Below, in pieces: positions 1 through 6,275 of a stretch of 64,000 bases of DNA. Within the stretch, counting starts at the first letter, position 1; every line of letters begins with the position of its first letter. The translations under genes and the position numbers were made by a program. The stretch is from JAIOSF01 sp963677755 (lineage in GTDB: Bacteria; Campylobacterota; Campylobacteria; Campylobacterales; Arcobacteraceae). The stretch is taken from positions 1,984,001 through 2,048,000 of the forward strand of contig OY782506.1 in the NCBI GenBank assembly GCA_963677755.1. The letters run 5' to 3'. The notes under the pieces were generated by a model. The model was given only the letters and a program-made list of their open reading frames with translations. It made no database searches and was not told the DNA's origin.

Positions 1-1338
1 AAAAAAATTAAAAGCTTTTGTGAGAAAGCAAATATTGACAATATTGAAAGAAAAGAGTTTGCAACTATTTTAAAGCAGAAGAAAATTATTACAAGAATCG
101 ATGCATTAGTATCACATCTAATGAAAGTGAAGTTTCCTGATATTATTAAAAATGATTCTGGTATTACTGTTCAAAATACAATGACAAACTTAGAAGCTTT
201 AATAAATCATCTTAACATAGAACTTAAGTATGATGAAATACTTAAAAAAGCTGTTATTAATATTCCTGATTTACAAATTGATACTAATAATGAGATGAAT
301 ACCAAACTAGCTTGGATTAAAAGTGAAGGAGTTAAAGTTGGATTACCTGAAAGATGTGTTGATGAGTACCTTGGAGCATTAATTGATCTTGCAAGTGAAA
401 ACCCATTACTAGATATGATTACTTCAAAAGAATGGGATGGAAAAGATAGAATACAAGAATTGGTTGATTGTATTATTACTGAGGATGATAAAGATTATGT
501 TTACGAAGTAAATAAAAGATGGTTAATCCAATGTGTAGCTGCTTGGGATTATGCTAGAAATTTTCCAATAGATGGAGTTATGCCTAGATTTGAGCAAGTA
601 CTTACATTTGTTGGCGATCAAGGAAAAAATAAGACCAAGTTCTTCGAGTCATTACTTCCAAAATGCTATAGAAAGTATATGATTGCAGGTCATCATTTAG
701 ATACTCATAATAAAGATAGTATAAAAATTGCAGTGTCTGCAGGCATAACAGAACTTGGAGAACTTGATAGTACTTTCAAAAAAGATATTGCATCCCTTAA
801 GGCATTTTTATCTTTATCAGTAGATATATTAAGACTTCCATATGCAAAAGTTGAGTCTTCTTTTAAAAGACAAACATCATTTTGTGCCAGTGTAAATTCT
901 GATGCATTTCTTGTTGATGAAACTGGAAATAGAAGATATTTACCTATCAAAATTTTACAAATATTATTTGATATGCTGCTTAAAATAAATAAACAACAAC
1001 TATTTGCTCAAGCATATCATGAATATATAAGTGGAACTAGATGGTGGATAGATCCAGAGTTAGATATTAAGATTCAAGAATACCTCTTGAAGAAACATAA
1101 AAAACATATTATATTAAATGCAGAGGATGATATTATAGAAAAAGTTATACAAGATACAAAAGAGGCTTTAAATACTTATCAATTATCACCTTCATTAGCT
1201 TTTAAAACAGCTACTGAGATTACTACTCATTTTAAACTAGATACTAAAAAAAGAGGTGTAATTTCAAAAATAAAAGAAGAACTGATTAAAGCAGGTATAG
1301 AATATAAACATCCAAACTTTAGAGTTATGCTAAAATAA
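1..1338 (+). CDS. VapE/VirE-family P-loop protein, 5' end outside window
   Basis: Virulence-associated E family P-loop ATPase of the kind carried by phage satellites, plasmids and genomic islands, where it usually sits with replication genes. The frame is open from base 1 (no stop before the ATG at 121), so the start probably lies to the left and the piece seen is the C-terminal part. From the ATG at 121, the family marks are a Walker A-like GDQGKNKT near residue 170, an acidic Walker B-like stretch (ELGELD) near 215, and the signature DETGNRRYLPI near 265. The product probably unwinds or loads DNA for a mobile element, by family analogy. Confidence 0.8.
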   Translation, partial: KKIKSFCEKANIDNIERKEFATILKQKKIITRIDALVSHLMKVKFPDIIKNDSGITVQNTMTNLEALINHLNIELKYDEILKKAVINIPDLQIDTNNEMNTKLAWIKSEGVKVGLPERCVDEYLGALIDLASENPLLDMITSKEWDGKDRIQELVDCIITEDDKDYVYEVNKRWLIQCVAAWDYARNFPIDGVMPRFEQVLTFVGDQGKNKTKFFESLLPKCYRKYMIAGHHLDTHNKDSIKIAVSAGITELGELDSTFKKDIASLKAFLSLSVDILRLPYAKVESSFKRQTSFCASVNSDAFLVDETGNRRYLPIKILQILFDMLLKINKQQLFAQAYHEYISGTRWWIDPELDIKIQEYLLKKHKKHIILNAEDDIIEKVIQDTKEALNTYQLSPSLAFKTATEITTHFKLDTKKRGVISKIKEELIKAGIEYKHPNFRVMLK

Positions 1339-1344
1339 ATAACT

Positions 1345-1450
1345 ATCTGACGATATGACGATAATTTTTTAATAAAAAGATAATATAGAATTAAATATAA
1401 AATATATTTTTATAAAGGTTATTAACTATCGTCGTTATAGTTCTTATCGT
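1345..1450. repeat. ACGATA/TATCGT repeats between convergent genes
   Basis: Two ACGATA half-sites (from 1350 and 1358) lie just after the VapE-like gene, and two inverted TATCGT half-sites (from 1427 and 1445) lie just before the end of the next gene. The dyad could fold into a terminator-like structure for the two convergent genes or bind an element-encoded protein. There is no T-run beside a stem, so it is not a classical terminator. Confidence 0.4.
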
Positions 1451-1705
1451 TTAACTTGGATACCATTTGGCTATTTTAATTAGTAGATTTATATTTGGTA
1501 AATCTACGGCATAGGAATAGAAAAGGTTAATATCATGATGTATATCCTCTTCTGATACATACTTACCATCCAATAATTGCTTTTTATTTTTCTTATCATA
1601 CATCAACAGATGTACCGCTTCATAGTTAATAGCTTGGAGTTGAATCTCAAAATTATCTAATAAGAGTACACACTTTTCATCTTTAATGTTCCATTCTTCT
1701 TTCAT
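1451..1705 (-). CDS. Small hypothetical protein, paralogue of the gene at 3997-4302
   Basis: 84-residue acidic cytoplasmic protein with no domain I recognise. It aligns by eye over most of its length with the 101-residue protein encoded at 3997-4302: both have a W-x-x-x-D start, an F/I-E-I core, a YD/N-N motif, and end with DLP-x-IN-x-LL. This points to an element-specific family duplicated within the island. It converges on the VapE-like gene. Function unknown. Confidence 0.6.
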   Translation of the reverse strand: MKEEWNIKDEKCVLLLDNFEIQLQAINYEAVHLLMYDKKNKKQLLDGKYVSEEDIHHDINLFYSYAVDLPNINLLIKIAKWYPS

Positions 1706-1770
1706 CTTGTATTTCCTTGTTTTATTATTGTATATATACTTCCTATCTTCTCAAAAATTAACAAATATAT

Positions 1771-1881
1771 ATGTATAGCCGCCACAGTCTAGTTTGTATA
1801 AAAACAGATAATGACATTATGGAGAGATTCCTAAGGGAGTCTTGCAATTGTGGAGTAATAGAGACTATAACCCATATGTAA
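1771..1881 (+). other. 36-codon open frame of unclear status
   Basis: An ATG-started frame in a gap between genes, richer in G and C than its surroundings. Its product starts MYSRHSLVCIKTDND and ends NCGVIETITHM. There is no Shine-Dalgarno sequence before the ATG. It could be a remnant of a lost gene, or the sequence may be an RNA: AGTCT and AGACT arms within it can pair, and a strong hairpin follows at 1909-1939. Confidence 0.2.
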
Positions 1882-1908
1882 TTTTATACTTACAGAGTAT
1901 AGGAGTTA

Positions 1909-1939
1909 AAATAGAGTAATTGCAATAATTACTCTATTT
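1909..1939. terminator. 13-bp inverted repeat, likely bidirectional terminator
   Basis: Perfect 13-bp stem (AAATAGAGTAATT and its complement) with a 5-base loop GCAAT, flanked by A- and T-rich sequence on both sides. It lies downstream of the minus-strand gene at 1989-2252 and of the open frame at 1771-1881, so it could stop transcription from either side. Confidence 0.6.
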
Positions 1940-1988
1940 AATTAAAATCATACCACTCATAAGCGGTACGTTTGGCAATTTCGTAATT

Positions 1989-2252
1989 TTACAAACCATT
2001 TAATTTTTTATATCTCTCTTTGCCATCTTTTTTAAGTGAATCTTCTATTATCTTTTTAAATGTAAGATCTATAGTTTTATGAGGATTGTATCTCATCTTT
2101 TGATACTTAATACTCTCTTGAATATGTCCATTTTCATCTTCTGTAATTAGAACAGTAGCGATTGGTTTTTTTAAATTGATATCATGTAGTTGAGTTTCGT
2201 CAAGATATACATCTACAGAGGCAATCTTTTTTTCTATTTTTTTATTTTTCAT
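1989..2252 (-). CDS. Hypothetical 87-residue protein
   Basis: Lysine-rich small protein with no recognised domain. The start was placed at the internal ATG (MKNKKIEKK) because AAAGGAT lies about seven bases before it; a longer frame reaching 2312 has no such site and would add 20 poor residues. The body contains VDVYLDETQ and ATVLITEDENG segments suggestive of a beta-rich fold. It belongs to the plasmid/phage-type gene row. Function unknown. Confidence 0.55.
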   Translation of the reverse strand: MKNKKIEKKIASVDVYLDETQLHDINLKKPIATVLITEDENGHIQESIKYQKMRYNPHKTIDLTFKKIIEDSLKKDGKERYKKLNGL

Positions 2253-2327
2253 AAGGTTATCCTTTGGGTATTTTTTGCATTTTTTCATGCTATATATTTG
2301 TTCAAAACTCAATACAGGAGGTTCAAA

Positions 2328-2432
2328 ATGATTCTAAAGTTAATTAACGCATTAAAAGATTTGATGATAAAATTAGTACTTGTTTTTTTATTGTTTCATA
2401 CATTCAATTTAATATTTCTTCTGATATTTTAG
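2328..2432 (+). CDS. 34-residue hydrophobic membrane peptide
   Basis: A very short frame directly preceded by a perfect Shine-Dalgarno AGGAGG at 2316-2321, six bases before the ATG. The product has a short amphipathic start (MILKLINALKDLMIK) and a hydrophobic span rich in L, F, V and I that runs to the C-terminus, as in one-pass inner-membrane peptides. Size, membrane character and location on a mobile element recall type I toxins or small phage membrane peptides, but no antisense RNA was established. It is divergent from the gene at 1989-2252. Confidence 0.5.
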   Translation: MILKLINALKDLMIKLVLVFLLFHTFNLIFLLIF

Positions 2433-2515
2433 TTTATAAGAGCAATGTTTTGAAGTAGTTTTAATATGTATAACTTTTATTTCTTTTTATCTAAAATCTC
2501 CTCACTAAATACAAC

Positions 2516-2543
2516 AAAAAGCCATCATCTAGATGGCTTCTTT
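2516..2543 (-). terminator. Intrinsic terminator overlapping the stop of the 63-residue gene
   Basis: Stem AGCCATC/GATGGCT (7 bp, loop ATCTA at 2527-2531) with, on the minus strand, a following T-run from the A's at 2516-2520. The minus-strand stop codon TGA at 2525-2527 lies inside the stem. A plus-strand T-rich tail (TTCTTT) also follows, so it may act in both directions. Confidence 0.75.
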
Positions 2544-2716
2544 ACCTCTTCTACAATCTCTACTGGCACATTAAATACCTTTGCTAATGTTTCATGATTT
2601 CCAGTTGAGTGAAGTATATTCCTATAAAGTGTCATAGGTTTTAATCCATATTTATCTTTAGAGGTTATTGCTAATAATTTTATCTTTAGCTTGTTACTTA
2701 TATTTTCAAATTCCAT
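2525..2716 (-). CDS. Small protein with HTH-like C-terminal half
   Basis: 63 residues. The second half (TLYRNILHSTGNHETLAKVF then VPVEIVEEVKK) looks like the end of a Cro/XRE-type helix-turn-helix, including the 'N-V-P-V-E' segment common after the recognition helices. It is only about the size of a minimal DNA-binding domain. It is the last gene of a minus-strand row beginning with the 101-residue protein at 2726-3031, and ends within an intrinsic terminator. Assignment to a regulator is tentative. Confidence 0.5.
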   Translation of the reverse strand: MEFENISNKLKIKLLAITSKDKYGLKPMTLYRNILHSTGNHETLAKVFNVPVEIVEEVKKPSR

Positions 2717-2725
2717 AGTAAATCC

Positions 2726-3031
2726 TTATCTTGATTTTACATCTGCTATTGCAGATGTTCCTGTATTAATCATATTTATAACTTCTTCCCAATTACTATT
2801 ATCTGCTTCCCAAAGAATATCATGGGTAGAATAATCACATTGCAAATTGCTAAATGCTAATCGAACATGATTGTTGTAGTATGATAATGAGTGTTCATTA
2901 TCTTCTTTTCTTTTAAATCTTATGTATGATATGTTATCGCACATGGCAGATACTAATGTAAAGATTACATCTTTTGCATTATCTTTAATTGTTAAGTTTG
3001 GTTTGTTGTTGATTATAGTTCTGTAATTCAT
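2726..3031 (-). CDS. Hypothetical 101-residue protein
   Basis: Soluble protein with no recognised domain; its start has upstream AGGAGC (complement of the bases just after 3031), a good ribosome site. It lies 9 bases before the HTH-like gene, implying co-transcription. Codon use and AT content match the rest of the element. Function unknown. Confidence 0.55.
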   Translation of the reverse strand: MNYRTIINNKPNLTIKDNAKDVIFTLVSAMCDNISYIRFKRKEDNEHSLSYYNNHVRLAFSNLQCDYSTHDILWEADNSNWEEVINMINTGTSAIADVKSR

Positions 3032-3056
3032 TTTTTGCTCCTATTTATTTTATTTT

Positions 3057-3111
3057 AAAGCTAAGGGATATGGAAAATATGTTTTATATCTCTATTGTTT
3101 CCCTTAGCTTT
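3057..3111. terminator. 12-bp inverted repeat between two minus-strand genes
   Basis: Perfect stem AAAGCTAAGGGA (3057-3068) and TCCCTTAGCTTT (3100-3111) around a 31-base loop. On the plus strand the right arm runs into a T-run; on the minus strand the sequence after the stem is T/A-rich. It lies two bases beyond the stop of the gene at 3113-3703 and probably ends that transcript. The long loop is unusual for a simple terminator. Confidence 0.55.
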
Positions 3112-3112
3112 T

Positions 3113-3703
3113 TTACTCTTTTATTGTGGTTTTATCTTTGAAGTATTTTTCAAGTATTTCCATAAACTGCTCATTATAGGTGTAGTACAATTGGTCTAGA
3201 TGATTTAAATGTGAAGTATTGATAACTTCTAGATAATCTGGATTTTCAGATTCGTTTATTTCAATCTCTCCATAATCATCTTCAATCTCCTCTTCTATAT
3301 ATTCTTCCTCATCTAATTCAATGTGTAAACTTTCAAGTATCTTTAGTACTTGTAGTGATACTGCATCTTTTAAATCTGACTGATTAAAGAGTTCAATCAA
3401 CTCTTTATGTAGTGGAATATGGGAATCATGCTCGTTAAGGCAACCTCCAATTCCATCACAGTAGCCATTGTTGTAATATTGAAAGTGTCCTCCATTACAA
3501 ACTTGTTGATTATATTTACCAATAAGTACTGCAAACTTTGCTAGTGTTCCAAATTTTTGTTCAAACCAATCTAAATTTTCTTTATAGCTTTTAGTTACAT
3601 AATAACTATACATGATATTTAGTATTGTTTGATGATAGCCATCATTGACTATCTCCTCTTTTCGATTATTAATCTCTTGGATTAGTGCATTATTTGCTAT
3701 CAT
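3113..3703 (-). CDS. DMP19 / DUF4375 family protein (putative DNA mimic)
   Basis: 196 residues. The segment CNGGHFQYYNNGYCDGIGG near residues 69-87 matches the family hallmark (N-G-G-F-x-Q-Y-F-x-N). The C-terminal third is extremely acidic (a run of E and D around residues 130-165), compatible with the DNA-mimic behaviour known for Neisseria DMP19, which binds and blocks a transcription factor. Here a mobile-element-borne mimic could counter a host regulator or nuclease; that is inference. Its start overlaps the preceding DUF2958 gene by 14 bases, so the two are translationally linked. Confidence 0.65.
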   Translation of the reverse strand: MIANNALIQEINNRKEEIVNDGYHQTILNIMYSYYVTKSYKENLDWFEQKFGTLAKFAVLIGKYNQQVCNGGHFQYYNNGYCDGIGGCLNEHDSHIPLHKELIELFNQSDLKDAVSLQVLKILESLHIELDEEEYIEEEIEDDYGEIEINESENPDYLEVINTSHLNHLDQLYYTYNEQFMEILEKYFKDKTTIKE

Positions 3704-3995
3704 TTTTTAGCTCCTTAAATTGTATTGGTGTAAAATTTTCATCTCTAATGATTTTTAGATTCTCATCATTTATCTCTTGAAATTCCTGTAGGGAAAAATA
3801 TCCCCATTCATTTTCAAATCCTTTTACATATCCAAATGCTGTTTTTGTATCTTTATCATATTCACATAAATACCATTCCCAGTTTGAGAAGATTGCTATA
3901 TATCTAATATGTAGAATTTTCTTATGAGTTGGTATATTTTCTGTTTCATATAATGCTGGTAATGTTACTTCTAGCTCTTGTGGTAGTAGTTCCAT
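3690..3995 (-). CDS. DUF2958 domain protein
   Basis: 101 residues spanning the whole DUF2958 fold: LPALYETE near the N-terminus, SNWEWYLCEYD in the centre, and WGYFSLQEFQEI near residue 70, all typical of the family. DUF2958 proteins are found on plasmids and conjugative or phage-like elements; biochemical function unknown. It is the middle gene of a three-gene row (3997-4302, this gene, DMP19-like) with a 1-base gap upstream and a 14-base overlap downstream. Confidence 0.75.
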   Translation of the reverse strand: MELLPQELEVTLPALYETENIPTHKKILHIRYIAIFSNWEWYLCEYDKDTKTAFGYVKGFENEWGYFSLQEFQEINDENLKIIRDENFTPIQFKELKNDSK

Positions 3996-3996
3996 T

Positions 3997-4302
3997 TCAT
4001 GCTCCTTGTTTTTGTTGTAGCTGTAGTAGTTGATTTATTGTTGGTAAATCATCTTGTTGTAGTTGTAAATGTAGATTTTTATTGAGTACTATTTGTATCT
4101 CTTGTAATGATGACAATTCATCATCTATCATTTCTAAATTGTTGTCGTGGTCATATATCCAAATTGATATAGTGTGTTTGTTGTATGCTCTTATATTTAT
4201 CTCTATGTTGTTTATTACCGTAAAGTAATAGTCATCTTGTGTATCCCATTTAAGGGTTGTTGTTTCTGTTTTGTTCTGTTGTATTTTTCTTGTCTCTTTC
4301 AT
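3997..4302 (-). CDS. Small hypothetical protein, paralogue of the gene at 1451-1705
   Basis: 101-residue protein with a Q-rich C-terminus, no known domain. It shares the layout W-D-x-x-D, I-E-I, YD-x-x-NN, D-x-x-SS-x-x-EI and DLP-T-IN-x-LL with the protein at 1451-1705. First gene of the DUF2958-DMP19 row; the promoter region is at about 4303-4430, where inverted repeats lie. Function unknown. Confidence 0.6.
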   Translation of the reverse strand: MKETRKIQQNKTETTTLKWDTQDDYYFTVINNIEINIRAYNKHTISIWIYDHDNNLEMIDDELSSLQEIQIVLNKNLHLQLQQDDLPTINQLLQLQQKQGA

Positions 4303-4325
4303 TGTTGTTGTCCTTGTGTAAATTT

Positions 4326-4415
4326 GATAAGCTAATGCTTATCTTAATATTCATATTTATATATTGATGAAAGGTAGATACCCTTGTTGATATATAAATA
4401 ACAAGGATATTTTCA
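4326..4415. promoter_or_regulatory. Inverted repeats in the intergenic region before the DUF2958 operon
   Basis: Two dyads are visible: GATAAGC/GCTTATC (4326-4343, 4-base spacer), and a nested pair with outer arms ATGAAA/TTTCAT (4367-4372, 4410-4415) and inner arms CCTTGTT/AACAAGG (4382-4388, 4400-4406). They lie between the divergently placed genes ending 4302 (minus) and starting 4500 (plus), the right place for an operator or a replication/partition site. No protein partner is evident. Confidence 0.4.
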
Positions 4416-4499
4416 TTGAAAAGTGGTGCAGATACACTAGTATGTAAAATTTAATTTCACTTGAACTAAACTTTACGAATAAATAGAATAAAATCATTT

Positions 4500-4871
4500 A
4501 TGAGATTAAGCTATAAATATAAACAAAAAATCATTCAATTAATTAAAAATTCAAAAAAAGAGCTATGGAGATATATTGATTTAAAAAAGAGTATTAGTAC
4601 TTTTAAATTTAGAGGTATTTCAAAGAATTATGCACTAAATAGATACCATCATAAAATATATCCTGTATTAGATTTATCTATAATAAATGAAACAATAGAG
4701 GCTTTAGAATATTTTTCCAATAAACAATCAAAGTTAATAGATTTAGAAGAGTTTAAAAGTGATTTGTGTTGGTTAAAACTATATTATCTTGAAAAAAGAT
4801 GGAGTAGTGTTATAAGATGGCTTTCAAATATACAAGTAACACTTTTAGATTTGTTTTATAAAAAAAGGTAG
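4500..4871 (+). CDS. Hypothetical 123-residue basic protein
   Basis: Basic, helix-rich protein (many K, R, Y, W) without a recognised domain. There is no clear Shine-Dalgarno before the ATG. It is the only plus-strand gene in this part of the island and is divergent from the DUF2958 row. The C-terminal half (RWSSVIRWLSNIQVTLL) could be amphipathic. Function unknown. Confidence 0.45.
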   Translation: MRLSYKYKQKIIQLIKNSKKELWRYIDLKKSISTFKFRGISKNYALNRYHHKIYPVLDLSIINETIEALEYFSNKQSKLIDLEEFKSDLCWLKLYYLEKRWSSVIRWLSNIQVTLLDLFYKKR

Positions 4872-4931
4872 TTTTAGGTACTTTTTGGTTAAAAACTTTT
4901 ATTTTTATAATACATTAAAATTGTTCTGAGA

Positions 4932-5147
4932 TTACATAGCATTTCCATATTTGTTTTTTACATATTCAATACTTTGCTCAAATTTTTCAGTTTTAAAAGA
5001 ATAAACTGCACCATTTAATGAATCACTTGTAACTGTATTTGTTTTTCTAAACTGATCCATTATATAATTTTTTCCAATATTTGTTGTTGTATTGTATAAA
5101 AAAGTTTTAAACTCAAAAACTACTCCAAAACATTCCTCTAGTAGTTT
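4932..5147 (-). pseudogene. Probable C-terminal gene remnant
   Basis: A minus-strand frame open over 71 codons between the TAA at 5148-5150 and a stop at 4932-4934. It has protein-like composition (LLEECFGVVFEFKTFLYN ... SIEYVKNKYGNAM). The first ATG (5058-5060) would give only 42 residues and lacks a ribosome site, so the piece looks like the 3' end of a gene whose front was lost beside the resolvase. Family not recognised. Confidence 0.35.
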
Positions 5148-5192
5148 TTAGAGTAGTCTTATGGTTTAGAAAATTTATTGTATGCTACTTCT

Positions 5193-5227
5193 AAAACACT
5201 ATAAACTCTACTATTTTATAGTGTTTT
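5193..5227. terminator. 13-bp stem terminator at the end of the resolvase gene
   Basis: AAAACACTATAAA (5193-5205) pairs with TTTATAGTGTTTT (5215-5227) around a 9-base loop. The plus-strand right arm continues into a run of T's, and the minus strand ends in TTTTAG. The stop codon of the resolvase (from 5216) lies inside the structure. Likely bidirectional. Confidence 0.65.
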
Positions 5228-5776
5228 TTTATATTCAGAAACATACCTTAATAGAGTACTTCTAGCAACTCCAAACTTTTTAGCAATCTCACCATTAGTA
5301 ATATCAGTTTTTTGAAGCTCTATGATTTCAAGTAAATGAGTATTATTTAAAGATTTATGTTTTGTAAATTTTCCAAGCTCCTTAGCCTTTTTAATTCCCT
5401 CTGATTGTCTTTCTTTCCTTAAATCATTTTCAAATTCTGCAATAATACTTAACATACCAATCATTAGTTTCCCCGTTGATGTACTTGTATCAATGTTTTG
5501 ATTTGTTGCTTTAAATTCAACTTTCTTTTCTTTTAACTGTTCTAAAATTTTATATAGATCTGACACTGACCTTGAGCACCTATCTAATCTAGTAACCATC
5601 AAGGAATCTCCTTCCCTAACAAAATCAAGAGCATTTTGAAGCTCTAATCTATCTTTTGTATTTGTACCACTTTTCTTCTCCATAAATATTTTTTCACACC
5701 CAGCTTGTTTTAATATCTCTAGTTGAGAATCCAAATTTTGTCCTGTACTACTTACTCTTGCATATCCTACTAACAT
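5216..5776 (-). CDS. Serine recombinase, resolvase/invertase family
   Basis: 186 residues, the full length of Tn3/Pin-type small serine recombinases. The N-terminal catalytic domain opens YARVSSTGQNLDSQ with the active-site serine in ARVS (residue 9); the arginine-rich VTRLDRCSRS motif is near residue 65 and the long E-helix (AEFENDLRKERQSEGIKKAK) follows. The C-terminal 45 residues form the helix-turn-helix (NGEIAKKFGVARSTLLRYV). A clear AAAGGAT lies before the ATG. It would catalyse site-specific resolution or inversion of the element; the partner sites were not identified. Confidence 0.93.
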   Translation of the reverse strand: MLVGYARVSSTGQNLDSQLEILKQAGCEKIFMEKKSGTNTKDRLELQNALDFVREGDSLMVTRLDRCSRSVSDLYKILEQLKEKKVEFKATNQNIDTSTSTGKLMIGMLSIIAEFENDLRKERQSEGIKKAKELGKFTKHKSLNNTHLLEIIELQKTDITNGEIAKKFGVARSTLLRYVSEYKKTL

Positions 5777-6275
5777 TATCTATCCTTTATTTTGCTAATA
5801 ATGTATTATCAACTAATAGAGATACAAATACACTATTATGAGACAGGAGTTAAGACATGTATTTAAAATGTTTTGATAAAATTTACAAAGTGTCTTTTAA
5901 AGTCTACTTCGTGAGATATAGTACTTTGTTTAAATTGTCTTATTTATAACTTTTGTGTTTTCTGAAAATAAAATTTGAAATATGAAAGATTCACTAGCTG
6001 TAAAGATTTTATTAACCTCATGTGGCAAGTCGTACGCTTTATGAGATTTCTAATTTCTTTTATATATCAGGATATTTATTAATCTTAATTATTACATAGT
6101 AACTGATCTACCAGTCAAGTATAATTTAAGCATATACTTTCTTATTATCTGTTACACTATTTTAGAAATATTAGGATGTAAAATGAGAACTCTAAAATGC
6201 AAGTTACTTAAATTTACTAAAATTCTACTTTTAACAAAAAAATTTATACAAAAAATATTAAATTCAGGGAGTGAT
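5777..6275. other. Gap between the resolvase and the restriction endonuclease
   Basis: About 500 bases without a convincing gene. Just upstream of the resolvase start lies a TAATAG/CTATTA dyad (5814-5819 and 5832-5837), a possible resolution-type subsite. The right part should hold the nuclease promoter. An in-frame ATG at 6183 would extend the nuclease by 31 basic and hydrophobic residues. Confidence 0.4.

Noticed and set aside
705..950. Minus-strand open frame of 81 codons inside the VapE-like gene
   Set aside because: Lies wholly antisense to a conserved protein; no ribosome site.
1941..1988. In-frame continuation NYEIAKRTAYEWYDFN after the stop of the gene at 1989
   Set aside because: Sixteen codons without a stop are expected by chance; no evidence for readthrough.
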